This document shows, piece by piece, positions 1 through 7,350 of a stretch of 15,694 bases of DNA. Within the stretch, counting starts at the first letter, position 1; each line of letters opens with the position of its first letter. Origin of the DNA: Bacteroidota bacterium (GTDB lineage: Bacteria > Bacteroidota > Bacteroidia > Chitinophagales > Chitinophagaceae); contig JAFDXS010000008.1 of NCBI GenBank assembly GCA_018267795.1, positions 1-15,694 on the forward strand, in the 5' to 3' direction. The notes below the pieces were generated by a model that worked only from the letters and a program-made list of their open reading frames with translations, had not been told where the DNA came from and searched no databases. A program made the position numbers and the translations under genes.

Positions 1-273
1 GCGGGGAGATATCTGGTTGACATCAAAGGTTACGGGATCTTCGCCACACAGACCAAGAATAACCGCTACATCTGTACCATGTCCTTTACCGGTCTTGGCC
101 AACGAACCATACAACAAGACGTGTACATTGGTGATATTTTGTAATCCATAGGGCCTTAAACCATCTAAAAAACGCAATGCTGCGCGCCATGGACCTAATG
201 TATGAGAGCTGCTTGGGCCTACGCCAATCTTAAATATGTCGAATACCGAAATGGTTTCTTTACTTACTGCCAT
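1..273 (-). CDS. sdaA: L-serine dehydratase (iron-sulfur type), N-terminal part only
   Basis: The first 91 codons of an L-serine ammonia-lyase, which deaminates serine to pyruvate and ammonia using a 4Fe-4S cluster. The translation begins MAVSKETISVFDIFKIGVGP and continues SSSHTLGPWRAA; this is the start of the SDH beta domain, and the GPSSSHT-GP signature is diagnostic of the family. Later it reads LYGSLAKTGKGHGTDVAVIL, also typical. The catalytic alpha domain with the cluster cysteines would lie beyond the left edge, so only the regulatory/beta domain is seen. The start ATG lies 28 bases after the hairpin that ends the upstream fasciclin gene, in a very AT-rich leader with no clear ribosome binding site. 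In single-chain enzymes the beta domain is N-terminal, as here. Identity is strong; whether the whole gene is intact cannot be judged. Confidence 0.93.
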   Translation of the reverse strand, partial: MAVSKETISVFDIFKIGVGPSSSHTLGPWRAALRFLDGLRPYGLQNITNVHVLLYGSLAKTGKGHGTDVAVILGLCGEDPVTFDVNQISPR

Positions 274-300
274 CTATATAATCTATATACTATATAATAG

Positions 301-326
301 AAAAAAGGGGGAAAATAATTTCCCCC
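301..326 (-). terminator. Intrinsic terminator after the fasciclin-domain gene
   Basis: A perfect 8-bp stem (GGGGGAAA / TTTCCCCC, 307-314 and 319-321/322-326) with a 4-base loop, followed on the minus strand by six T residues (301-306). It lies 28 bases past the stop codon of the fasciclin gene and 28 bases before the serine dehydratase start, so it should insulate the two unless read-through is regulated. Confidence 0.85.
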
Positions 327-354
327 TAAAGATACTATGAAACTAACAAAAACA

Positions 355-912
355 TTACGGCATTAATACATGATCTATAACCTGTATTACCCCATTGCTC
401 TGAAACACATCTTTTATGGTAATCTTTGCCATACCGCCTTTAGCGTCTTTCAGCATCAAGGTGTTACCTTTTTGCATTACTGTCAGCTCTTCGCCCTGTA
501 CGGTAGTTAGCATTGCCTTGCCATGACCTTCTTTCACCATTTTCATCAGTTTTCCAGCGCTGTATTTGCCGGAAACAACGTGGTAAGTAAGTATTTTGGT
601 AAGTGTTTCTTTATTTTCCGGCTTTACCAGGTTATCTACCGTACCTGCGGGCAGCTTGTTAAACGCTTCATTTGTAGGGGCAAACACTGTAAATGGTCCT
701 GCACCTTCCAGTGTTTCTACAAGCCCTGCAGCCTTCACTGCCGCTACCAGTGTGGTGTGGTCCTTTGAATTCACCGCATTCTGTACAATATTTTTAGATG
801 GGTACATCGCTGCGCCACCTACCATTACGGTTTTCTCCTGTGCAAAGCTAATTGTCGTGTTGCCGGCTATTAAGGCAATTGCTAATACCGGCAGAATAAA
901 TAAACGTTTCAT
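355..912 (-). CDS. Secreted fasciclin (FAS1) domain protein
   Basis: A 185-residue exported protein with a Sec signal peptide (residues about 1-24, ending SFA-QE) and one FAS1 domain (about 38-185). The two FAS1 hallmark segments are clear: H1 as GPFTVFAPTNEAF (about residues 72-84) and H2 as NGVIQVIDHVLMP at the very C-terminus; the central conserved YH reads TYHVVSGKYSA. FAS1 domains act in adhesion and matrix interactions; in bacteria single-domain secreted versions are common and their ligands mostly unknown. The segment before the domain, VGGAAMYPSKNIVQNAVNS, is a feature I associate with Bacteroidota members of the family. It is monocistronic by layout, with its own terminator. No lipobox, so periplasmic or released rather than lipid anchored. 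The family call is firm; the biological role is not known. Confidence 0.93.
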   Translation of the reverse strand: MKRLFILPVLAIALIAGNTTISFAQEKTVMVGGAAMYPSKNIVQNAVNSKDHTTLVAAVKAAGLVETLEGAGPFTVFAPTNEAFNKLPAGTVDNLVKPENKETLTKILTYHVVSGKYSAGKLMKMVKEGHGKAMLTTVQGEELTVMQKGNTLMLKDAKGGMAKITIKDVFQSNGVIQVIDHVLMP

Positions 913-996
913 AAAAAGTTGGTTTGTGTTTGTAATGATTAAATTGTTTTACCTATACACTTACGGCAACTTTTCCTTTTTGGATTTCAGAGGAAT

Positions 997-1026
997 AAAA
1001 AAAGCGCTGCAGGTATCTGCAGCGCT
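997..1026 (-). terminator. Intrinsic terminator after sppA
   Basis: A perfect 10-bp stem, AGCGCTGCAG (1003-1012) and CTGCAGCGCT (1017-1026), with loop GTAT, followed on the minus strand by seven T residues (997-1003). It begins 20 bases past the sppA stop codon at 1046 and lies upstream of the fasciclin gene, so each gene is its own transcription unit. Confidence 0.9.
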
Positions 1027-1045
1027 ATAAAAAAGTATAAAAAAA

Positions 1046-2821
1046 CTATTGAACGCTTATATCAAAAGGCATTGCCATCATTGCTTTACCATTAATGCTG
1101 CGTAAAGACTGTATCTTTTTATACCAGCTATATTCTGTACCTAACTGTGCCTTAATAGATTCCTTTATTGCAGCATCACCAATATTGTTTCCTTTTAGCC
1201 TGCGCATAATATTTTCCCATCTATCGCCGGGCTGCGGATAAGTAACAATTTTATAGTTACTGAGCTTTGCCATAGCTGCAGCACTGCGTATAGCCCTGTT
1301 AAGATCGCCTATGGCATCCACCAGCTTTATGTTTAAAGCATCATAGCCGGTCCAAACCCTGCCCTGCGCTATGCTGTCCACATCAGCAGAGGCTATTTTC
1401 CTTCCTACCGATACACGGCTTTTGAAAATAGAATAGATAGTATCTACACTATTTTGCATACGCATACCTTCTTCTGGAGTGAAGGCACGGGTAGCAGTTG
1501 GGAAATCTGCATAAGGCGCGGTCTTTACTTCATCAAATGTTACACCCAGCTTATTGTGCATCAGCCCTTCTATATTAAACATCATGGAGAACACACCTAT
1601 ACTGCCTGTAATAGTAGTCGGCAATGCAAAAATACTATCGGCCTGCGATGATATATAATAACCACCAGATGCCGCAAGATCACCCATTGACACTATCAGT
1701 GGCTTTTTCTTTTTCAGCAATTGCAGTTCTCGCAATATAACTTCAGATGCCGGCGCACTACCACCCGGAGAGTTTACACGTAGCACGACTGCCTTTATAT
1801 CATTGTTGTCGCGCAGCTTACGAATGTTTTGAATAAATGTTTTTGATGCTACCTGGTAGTCTTCAGTTTGCTCACCATCTACTATATCTCCTTCTGCATA
1901 TAGTACAGCTATTCTGTTGTTACCGGTTATTACGCCCGTCTTTACACTTGAGGCATATTCGCCCAGGGACACATACTTTATGCTCTCTGTATCCTTCTGC
2001 CCTGTTTTTGCGCGAATGCTTTGTTCCACTTCATCCCAATAGCGCAGACCATCTATCATTTTATATTTTAGCGCATCAGCGGGGAATTGTATTGCTCCGG
2101 TAGCAGTCCACTGATTGATGCTTGAGCTGTCTGCATGTGTGTGCTCCATTACAGCCTTCAGAAATTCGTTCCAGAAGTTATGCTGCAGGCGGCTTGTTTG
2201 TAGCCTGTTCGGCTCACTCATCTTGTCTGCCCGGAAAGGCTCAGTAGCACTTTTAAATTTGCCTGCATAAAATATTTCAGGCTGCAACTCCAGTCTTTCT
2301 AAAGTGTTTTTGAAAAAAGGCAACACAGTTGCAAAGCCTTTCAACTCAATGTCACCAACAGGGTTTAGATATATACTGTCTGCTACAGATGCTATATAGT
2401 ACGCGCTCTGCGGAATATCCTCGCCATAGGCATATATAAACTTATTACTGCTCTTAAAATCTTTTAAAGCTATACGCAGCTGCTGCAAAGTAGCCCAGCC
2501 ATTATTGCCCGAGTGCAACTTTATCATTATGCCCTTAATATTGTTATCAGTCTTGGCATTGGATATAGCGTGCACCACGTCATACAGGCCTACTGGTGAA
2601 TTTGCATCATTGCTAAAAATGGCAAATGGGTTTTCTTCCCCTACTTCATGAATGTGCTTTTGCAAATCAATCACCAAAACGCTGCCCGACTTTATCTTTG
2701 TTTCTTTCCCTGCCCTGGCTATAAGGGCTGTTATAGACCCTATTAGTAGCCCCGCTGCTATTACCCCCATAACTATCATTGCCAGGAGGGAAGCAAAGAA
2801 CATTTTAAAAAATTGTTTCAT
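1046..2821 (-). CDS. sppA: Signal peptide peptidase SppA, 67-kDa type
   Basis: A 591-residue inner-membrane serine protease that degrades cleaved signal peptides. One N-terminal transmembrane helix (about residues 8-36) anchors it, followed by the two tandem peptidase S49 halves that define the long (E. coli-like) form. The Ser/Lys dyad is visible: the general base lysine is K190 in FYAGKFKSATEPFRA in the first half, and the nucleophile is S385 in MGDLAASGGYYI in the second half; NSPGG (about 350-354) is another family signature. The length is slightly below E. coli SppA (618). The start ATG at 2821 is chosen because a -7 box sits 27 bases upstream and the membrane helix begins directly after. 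It is divergent from folK and ends in a strong terminator, so it is probably transcribed alone. Confidence 0.97.
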   Translation of the reverse strand: MKQFFKMFFASLLAMIVMGVIAAGLLIGSITALIARAGKETKIKSGSVLVIDLQKHIHEVGEENPFAIFSNDANSPVGLYDVVHAISNAKTDNNIKGIMIKLHSGNNGWATLQQLRIALKDFKSSNKFIYAYGEDIPQSAYYIASVADSIYLNPVGDIELKGFATVLPFFKNTLERLELQPEIFYAGKFKSATEPFRADKMSEPNRLQTSRLQHNFWNEFLKAVMEHTHADSSSINQWTATGAIQFPADALKYKMIDGLRYWDEVEQSIRAKTGQKDTESIKYVSLGEYASSVKTGVITGNNRIAVLYAEGDIVDGEQTEDYQVASKTFIQNIRKLRDNNDIKAVVLRVNSPGGSAPASEVILRELQLLKKKKPLIVSMGDLAASGGYYISSQADSIFALPTTITGSIGVFSMMFNIEGLMHNKLGVTFDEVKTAPYADFPTATRAFTPEEGMRMQNSVDTIYSIFKSRVSVGRKIASADVDSIAQGRVWTGYDALNIKLVDAIGDLNRAIRSAAAMAKLSNYKIVTYPQPGDRWENIMRRLKGNNIGDAAIKESIKAQLGTEYSWYKKIQSLRSINGKAMMAMPFDISVQ

Positions 2822-2848
2822 TGTTCTTTTGTTGTTTTAATATAGTAA

Positions 2849-2856
2849 CAAAGATA
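2849..2856 (-). promoter_or_regulatory. -7 promoter element of sppA
   Basis: TATCTTTG on the minus strand, an exact match to the Bacteroidota housekeeping -7 consensus TAnnTTTG, 27 bases upstream of the sppA start codon. I do not see a good TTTG-like -33 box at the usual distance. Confidence 0.65.
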
Positions 2857-2940
2857 CATGGCTTACTAATATCTTATTTATTAATTGACTGATGACTATG
2901 GGTGATTTTATAGGTCATTTTCTGGATTTGCCAGTCCTCT

Positions 2941-2948
2941 TATCTTTG
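2941..2948 (+). promoter_or_regulatory. -7 promoter element of folK
   Basis: TATCTTTG, exact TAnnTTTG match, ending 8 bases before the folK ATG. With initiation a few bases downstream of the box, the message would have almost no leader. Together with the sppA element on the other strand it makes a divergent promoter pair within about 100 bp. Confidence 0.7.
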
Positions 2949-2956
2949 CAGCTACA

Positions 2957-3448
2957 ATGAATACAGCATACTTACTCCTTGGAAGCAATGAAGGTGATCG
3001 TTTCAGCTGGCTACACCAGGGAAAGGAACAAATAGAGCTAAACTGCGGGGTCTCCAATATTGCATCATCTATATACCAAACCGCTGCATGGGGACTGGAA
3101 GAACAGCCTGATTTTTTAAACCAGGTAATTTGTATTCAAACATTACTTAACCCAGCTGAATTATTATTGTGCATACAACAAATAGAAAATAACCTGGGAA
3201 GACAGCGGACTGTAAAATGGGGACAGCGTACGCTAGACATAGATATATTACTATACAACAGTGATGTTATTAACTTACCCAACCTGAATATACCACATCC
3301 ATTTCTTGAGAAACGCCGTTTTACGTTGGCGCCCTTATGCGAAATAGCTCCTAGCCTTGTGCATCCTGTATTGAATAAAACAATGCTCCAACTGCTGGAG
3401 GATTGCCCCGACCCTTTGCCTGTAAAAAAACTAGATCGAAGAGCTTAA
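2957..3448 (+). CDS. folK: HPPK: 6-hydroxymethyl-7,8-dihydropterin pyrophosphokinase
   Basis: A 163-residue cytosolic enzyme that transfers pyrophosphate from ATP to 6-hydroxymethyl-7,8-dihydropterin, the step before dihydropteroate synthase in folate synthesis. It has the normal length for a single-domain HPPK. Visible signatures: LLLGSNEGDR at the N-terminus, AWGLEEQPDFLNQV (about 44-57), and the metal and substrate segment WGQRTLDIDILLY, in which R91, D94 and D96 match the E. coli R92, D95 and D97 that bind ATP and the two magnesium ions. NIPHPFLEKRRFTLAPL near 111-127 is also characteristic. The ATG follows a -7 box by only 8 bases, which supports this start. The deoxynucleoside kinase gene follows after 56 bp on the same strand, but has its own -7 box. 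No dihydropteroate synthase or FolB gene is in the window. Confidence 0.97.
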   Translation: MNTAYLLLGSNEGDRFSWLHQGKEQIELNCGVSNIASSIYQTAAWGLEEQPDFLNQVICIQTLLNPAELLLCIQQIENNLGRQRTVKWGQRTLDIDILLYNSDVINLPNLNIPHPFLEKRRFTLAPLCEIAPSLVHPVLNKTMLQLLEDCPDPLPVKKLDRRA

Positions 3449-3487
3449 TAGATATCCACATTTTTTACGGTTGTAGTTATGTGCCTT

Positions 3488-3495
3488 TATCTTTG
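3488..3495 (+). promoter_or_regulatory. -7 promoter element of the deoxynucleoside kinase gene (decides start)
   Basis: TATCTTTG, exact TAnnTTTG match, 9 bases upstream of the ATG at 3505. It lies inside the longest possible ORF (which would start at 3403 within folK), so it argues that translation begins at 3505. Confidence 0.7.
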
Positions 3496-3504
3496 GCCTC
3501 GTTT

Positions 3505-4137
3505 ATGAATTATCAATACATAGCTATAGAAGGCAATATAGGTGCTGGCAAAAGCACGCTGGCTAATCTATTGGCAAAACACTATGATGCAAGATTGGTA
3601 TTGGAAGAATTTGCGGACAATAACTTTCTACCGAAATTTTACCAGGATGCTGACAGGTACGCGTTCCCCCTTGAGCTTTCTTTCCTTGCAGACAGATTTA
3701 AGCAACTAAAGCAGATAGCTGTTAATCATGACCTTTTTAACGGGAATGTAATTAGTGACTATGTGATAACAAAAAGTAAGCTATTTGCCCGGGTGAACCT
3801 TAAAGACCAGGAATATGAGCTATTTCAAAAGCTATTTGATATAATGGCACCTAACCTGCCGGTTCCCGATTTGCTTATATACCTACACACACCTGTCAAT
3901 AAGCTGCAGCAGAATATAAAGCAACGCGGCAGAACATACGAACAAAACATATCGGCTGAATACCTGGAACGTGTGCAACAGGTTTACCAGCAATACCTGA
4001 AACAGGAAGTACAAAAAACGCTGATAATAGATACCGGAGCGTTTGACTTTATTAATGAGCCTGCGAATTTTGAAAAATTAATTTCTTTTCTTGAAAAAGA
4101 CTATGATTTCAGAACTCATTATTTATCAATTGAGTAA
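3505..4137 (+). CDS. Deoxynucleoside kinase (dNK family)
   Basis: A 210-residue P-loop kinase that phosphorylates deoxynucleosides to 5'-monophosphates in dNTP salvage. Visible motifs: P-loop GNIGAGKST (residues 10-18), the acidic catalytic region VLEEF (E34/E35), ADRF (62-65), the base/ribose-binding segment SDYVITKSKLFA (84-95), and the arginine-rich LID RGRTYE (141-146). This is the dGK/dAK/dCK superfamily, not the TK1 type; the preferred base cannot be read with confidence from sequence alone. The start at 3505 is preferred over one at 3403 because the extra 34 residues would overlap the 3' end of folK, look nothing like the family and cover the promoter box; from 3505 the P-loop falls at the usual position near residue 10. 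It follows folK by 56 bp. No clear terminator follows the stop. Confidence 0.93.
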   Translation: MNYQYIAIEGNIGAGKSTLANLLAKHYDARLVLEEFADNNFLPKFYQDADRYAFPLELSFLADRFKQLKQIAVNHDLFNGNVISDYVITKSKLFARVNLKDQEYELFQKLFDIMAPNLPVPDLLIYLHTPVNKLQQNIKQRGRTYEQNISAEYLERVQQVYQQYLKQEVQKTLIIDTGAFDFINEPANFEKLISFLEKDYDFRTHYLSIE

Positions 4138-4202
4138 CACTGTCTTTTTTCCTTTAGCATCAGTTTATTTTTATTTTATATTATATTAGCGTAGGTAATT
4201 AT

Positions 4203-4210
4203 TAACTTTA
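4203..4210 (+). promoter_or_regulatory. Possible -7 element of the small lipoprotein gene
   Basis: TAACTTTA, one mismatch from TAnnTTTG, 31 bases before the ATG at 4242, in a strongly AT-rich stretch. Confidence 0.3.
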
Positions 4211-4241
4211 CGAAATACCATAATTTAATTAATATAATATT

Positions 4242-4484
4242 ATGAAGAAATTTTTCATGCTTCCAGCAATTGCAGCGACCATTGCATTACTGTTTTCATC
4301 GTGCAGCAAAACCGACAATGGAGGGTATATGTGTACATGCACTTATACAGTAAACGGTACCAGCAACACTGTTGTTTATGATATGCATAGCCAGACAAAA
4401 GCTTATGCTACGAGTGACTGTGCTTATGACCAAGCCTATCTACAAGCTAAAAGAGGAGCTCCAGACGCTTCCTGTCATTTATAA
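4242..4484 (+). CDS. Small cysteine-rich lipoprotein, unknown function
   Basis: An 80-residue predicted lipoprotein. Residues 1-20 form a signal peptide with a hydrophobic core (AIAATIALLF) ending in SSC, so C21 is the likely lipidated cysteine, typical of Bacteroidota SPII signals. The mature part, about 60 residues, carries four further cysteines (C30 and C32 in MCTCTY, C59 in SDCAY, C78 near the end), enough for two disulfides in the periplasm. The middle, NGTSNTVVYD, reads like a short beta hairpin. I recognise no named domain. It is a single gene, convergent with the hypothetical gene on the other strand, 27 bp away. The signal peptide and even cysteine pairing make it likely to be real; a function cannot be assigned. 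Confidence 0.75.
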   Translation: MKKFFMLPAIAATIALLFSSCSKTDNGGYMCTCTYTVNGTSNTVVYDMHSQTKAYATSDCAYDQAYLQAKRGAPDASCHL

Positions 4485-4495
4485 AATTTTATTTT

Positions 4496-4549
4496 AAAAA
4501 TATCCCGGTCTTTATTTGCTATCTGCAAGTATGGAACGGGATATTTTTT
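4496..4549. terminator. Possible bidirectional terminator between convergent genes
   Basis: An inverted repeat, AAAAATATCCCG (4496-4507) and CGGGATATTTTT (4537-4548), with a 29-base loop. It overlaps the 3' end of the hypothetical minus-strand gene. A/T runs flank the GC core on both sides, which would suit termination in both directions, but the long loop makes this uncertain. Confidence 0.35.
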
Positions 4550-4781
4550 CTTCAAGTGCCTTGACAGCGGGATGTATGTCTTCTCCTGTATCAAAAAAAT
4601 ATCTTTTTTGTGCTTCATTAAAATGCATTGTAATAAAATACACTCTTGAGCCAAATTTCCCATTCACCAAATGAGGATATAGCAGTATGACGCTATAAGA
4701 AGTTGAGTCATCTATCCTTTCTACCTGGCAATCGACCACGCCGTCTGGTGAGTCGATATTTATCTCTAACACTTTATTCAT
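4512..4781 (-). CDS. Hypothetical 89-residue protein
   Basis: A small soluble protein with no signal peptide, membrane segment or motif that I recognise. It starts MNKVLEINIDSPDGV, has alternating hydrophobic residues suggesting beta strands in the first 55 residues (for example YSVILLY and RVYFITMHF), and ends in a likely helix, HPAVKALEEKISRSIL. Composition is normal for a globular protein. A TAnnTTTG box ends only 4 bases before the ATG, as for other genes here, which is the best reason to believe in the gene and this start. A second minus-strand ORF overlapping it in another frame (4475-4663) has lower-quality composition and was rejected. The function is unknown; it may be a single-domain accessory or stress protein, but that is a guess. 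Confidence 0.7.
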   Translation of the reverse strand: MNKVLEINIDSPDGVVDCQVERIDDSTSYSVILLYPHLVNGKFGSRVYFITMHFNEAQKRYFFDTGEDIHPAVKALEEKISRSILADSK

Positions 4782-4785
4782 AAGG

Positions 4786-4793
4786 CAAAAATA
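4786..4793 (-). promoter_or_regulatory. -7 promoter element of the 89-residue hypothetical gene
   Basis: TATTTTTG on the minus strand, matching TAnnTTTG, ending 4 bases before the ATG at 4781. The message would be leaderless or nearly so. Confidence 0.55.
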
Positions 4794-4974
4794 TACGCAT
4801 TTGATGTTTATATAAGTTTGTTGAGGCCATTATTCTAATATGTTAATACATTAAATGGTTTTTTAACAATTCTTGCATCTTTCTTTTAGTTTACTTATTT
4901 TAACTGTCGTAAATTCGCATACCTTTTAAAGTCCCTATTATTTTATTTCATTATATTTTGTGTAGAATTGATTG

Positions 4975-4987
4975 TTACCCCAGGTAA
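4975..4987. repeat. Short palindrome upstream of recQ
   Basis: TTACC-CCA-GGTAA, arms 4975-4979 and 4983-4987, 15 bases before the recQ ATG. It could be an operator or chance. The rest of 4782-5002 is AT-rich leader without a gene. Confidence 0.3.
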
Positions 4988-5002
4988 AATTACTCGTGTT
5001 AT

Positions 5003-7219
5003 ATGGCCAGCCCCACTACAAGCAAACTAAATCTTAAAAAATCACTACAAGAACACTTTGGATTTGACGGGTTCAAAGGTGAGCAGGAAAAAATAATAAA
5101 AAGCATTCTTGGAGGCAAAGATACCTTTGTCATTATGCCTACAGGTGGTGGTAAATCTCTTTGCTACCAGTTGCCTGCCTTATTGAGTGACGGAGTTGCC
5201 ATTATTGTTTCTCCGCTTATAGCGCTGATGAAAAACCAGGTGGACCTGATACGTGGCTACAGTAGCAGAGACAATATAGCCCATTTTCTCAACTCTACCC
5301 TTACAAAAGCACAACAAAAGAAAGTAAAAACTGACTTGGTAGAGGGCCGGACAAAAATGCTGTATGTGGCGCCGGAAACCCTTACCAAGCAGGAAAACAT
5401 AGATTTTTTCTCCGATATTCAAATATCATTCATTGCTGTTGACGAAGCCCACTGTATATCTGAGTGGGGCCATGACTTTCGCCCGGAATACCGTAAGCTG
5501 CGAGACATGATCGATATGATAAATCCGGAGTTACCTATCATAGCGCTTACAGCAACCGCTACCCCTAAAGTACAGGATGATATAGTTAAAAATCTTTCCC
5601 TTAGAGAGCCAAACATATTTATTGCGTCGTTCAACAGGGCTAATCTTCATTATGAAGTGATGCCAAAGGGAACGAAAGAACAAACACTAAAAAGCATAGT
5701 AAAGTTTGTTCATTCAATGAAAGGCAAAAGCGGTATTATATATACGCTAAACCGGAAAACAACTGAGGAGCTTGCCAATACATTAAACGCCAATGGCATT
5801 TCGGCTGTGGCATATCACGCAGGGCTGGACTCACCTATACGCAGTCAGCGCCAGGACATGTTCCTGATGGAGGATGTAAATGTAATTGTTGCTACAATTG
5901 CGTTTGGTATGGGTATTGATAAACCTGATGTGCGTTTTGTAATACATTATAACATACCTAAATCGCTGGAGAACTACTACCAGGAAACAGGACGTGCAGG
6001 ACGTGATGGTATGGAAGGCAAATGTGTTCTTTATTATTCACATAAAGATGTTCAGAAGCTGGAACACTTGATGCGCGACAAACCACTAAGCGAACGTGAA
6101 ATGGGCGCACAGCTGATATCCGAAACTGTAGCTTACGTAGAAAGTGGCGTATGCCGACGCAGGTTATTGTTACATTACTTTGGTGAGGACTATACACAAG
6201 AAAATTGCGGCAATTGCGACAACTGCCTGAATCCAAAAGAAAAACTGGAAGTAAAAGACAGTGTCAAAATTACACTCGATACTATCAATGAGCTGGATGA
6301 ACGCTTTGGTATTGATTATGTAGTAAACATAATACTAGGCAAAACAAATCCGCAGATACAAACATTCCGCCACGATAAGCTGAAGTCATTTGGCAGCGGG
6401 CTTATTATGGAAATGGATGCAAACTTCTGGAATTCCCTTATACGCCAGATGATGCTGGAAGGTATGATAAGGAAGGACATAGAGGAATATGGCCTGCTAA
6501 AAATTACCGAGAAAGGGCAGAAATTCCTTAAGAAGCCATATTCTATTATGGTGGCATTGAACCATCAATATGAAGAAGCAAGCAATGATGATGATGATGT
6601 AAATGTAGGCAGTGGCCCTGCGGCCGCCGATCCGCAGCTTTTTAATATGCTGAAGGAATTGCGCAAACAAGTGGCAAAAGACAAATCCTTACCACCATTT
6701 GTAATCTTCCTTGAAAACTCGCTGGAGGATATGGCCATCAATTATCCTACAACGATGGAGGAGCTTGAGAAAATACAGGGTGTGAGTAAGGGTAAGGCTA
6801 TACGCTATGGTAAAAAATTCATAGAACTGATTGCCAAATATGTAGAGGAAAACGACATTACGAAACCGGACGATTTTGTAATGAAGAGTGTTGTGAACAA
6901 GAGCGGCATGAAGGTATTTATCATTCAAAATATTGATAAAAAAATACCTCTTGATACAATAGCCCGCAATAAGAACCTAAGCCTGCAGGACCTGCTGGTA
7001 GAAATGGAAACTATAGTGGCCAGTGGTACCAAACTAAACCTTGACTACTGCCTGGAACAGGAACTGGATGAATATGAGCAGGAAGACATTTTTGACTATT
7101 TCCGTAATAGCCATGATGATAATCTTGAACATGCATATGATGAGTTTAAAGACAGGGATGTAAGCCTGGAGCACCTACAAATGATGCGTATTAAGTTCTT
7201 AAGCGAATACGGTAACTAA
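5003..7219 (+). CDS. recQ: ATP-dependent DNA helicase RecQ
   Basis: A 738-residue 3'-5' DNA helicase for recombination and fork repair. The superfamily 2 core occupies about 1-340: Walker A MPTGGGKSLCYQ (K51), DEAH box (147-150) followed by the RecQ aromatic-rich loop CISEWGHDFRPEY, motif III ALTATATP, and motif VI QETGRAGRDG (327-336). The zinc-binding subdomain has all four cysteines (C384, C402, C405, C408), equivalent to E. coli C380, C397, C400 and C403. A winged-helix RQC domain follows (about 420-515), then an acidic linker with five Asp in a row, an HRDC domain (about 545-620), and a C-terminal extension of about 118 residues, partly HTH-like (IPLDTIARNKNLSLQDLLVE). E. coli RecQ (about 610) lacks this extension, which I associate with Bacteroidota RecQ. 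It has its own terminator. Confidence 0.97.
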   Translation: MASPTTSKLNLKKSLQEHFGFDGFKGEQEKIIKSILGGKDTFVIMPTGGGKSLCYQLPALLSDGVAIIVSPLIALMKNQVDLIRGYSSRDNIAHFLNSTLTKAQQKKVKTDLVEGRTKMLYVAPETLTKQENIDFFSDIQISFIAVDEAHCISEWGHDFRPEYRKLRDMIDMINPELPIIALTATATPKVQDDIVKNLSLREPNIFIASFNRANLHYEVMPKGTKEQTLKSIVKFVHSMKGKSGIIYTLNRKTTEELANTLNANGISAVAYHAGLDSPIRSQRQDMFLMEDVNVIVATIAFGMGIDKPDVRFVIHYNIPKSLENYYQETGRAGRDGMEGKCVLYYSHKDVQKLEHLMRDKPLSEREMGAQLISETVAYVESGVCRRRLLLHYFGEDYTQENCGNCDNCLNPKEKLEVKDSVKITLDTINELDERFGIDYVVNIILGKTNPQIQTFRHDKLKSFGSGLIMEMDANFWNSLIRQMMLEGMIRKDIEEYGLLKITEKGQKFLKKPYSIMVALNHQYEEASNDDDDVNVGSGPAAADPQLFNMLKELRKQVAKDKSLPPFVIFLENSLEDMAINYPTTMEELEKIQGVSKGKAIRYGKKFIELIAKYVEENDITKPDDFVMKSVVNKSGMKVFIIQNIDKKIPLDTIARNKNLSLQDLLVEMETIVASGTKLNLDYCLEQELDEYEQEDIFDYFRNSHDDNLEHAYDEFKDRDVSLEHLQMMRIKFLSEYGN

Positions 7220-7239
7220 AAAATAATATTCCTTTTTAC

Positions 7240-7269
7240 AACGGCCCTTGCGCATAGCAGGGCCGTTTT
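7240..7269 (+). terminator. Intrinsic terminator after recQ
   Basis: Stem AACGGCCC (7240-7247) with GGGCCGTT (7260-7267), a 12-base loop, and a short T run that overlaps the stem end (7266-7269), 20 bases after the recQ stop codon. Confidence 0.75.
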
Positions 7270-7324
7270 CATTTAAACCCGGTTGATTTACACATAAGTA
7301 AGACTAAACTGAAGAATAGAGGCT

Positions 7325-7332
7325 TATCTTTG
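7325..7332 (+). promoter_or_regulatory. -7 promoter element of the porin gene (decides start)
   Basis: TATCTTTG, exact TAnnTTTG match, 18 bases before the ATG at 7351. It overlaps an in-frame TTG at 7330 that could otherwise be read as a start, so the ATG is preferred. Confidence 0.7.
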
Positions 7333-7350
7333 CGACCAATTAAAAATTTA

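Noticed and set aside
596..2840. Plus-strand ORFs opposite the fasciclin and sppA genes
   Set aside because: Antisense shadows of well-supported genes with no recognisable products.
3403..3504. Longer start for the deoxynucleoside kinase inside folK
   Set aside because: The extra residues overlap folK in another frame, do not resemble the family and cover a perfect -7 box; the ATG at 3505 places the P-loop at its usual position.
4475..4663. Minus-strand ORF overlapping the 89-residue gene
   Set aside because: Same strand but another frame; the longer ORF has the promoter box and more protein-like composition.
7330..7350. TTG start for the porin
   Set aside because: The TTG is part of the TATCTTTG box; the ATG at 7351 gives a clean signal peptide.
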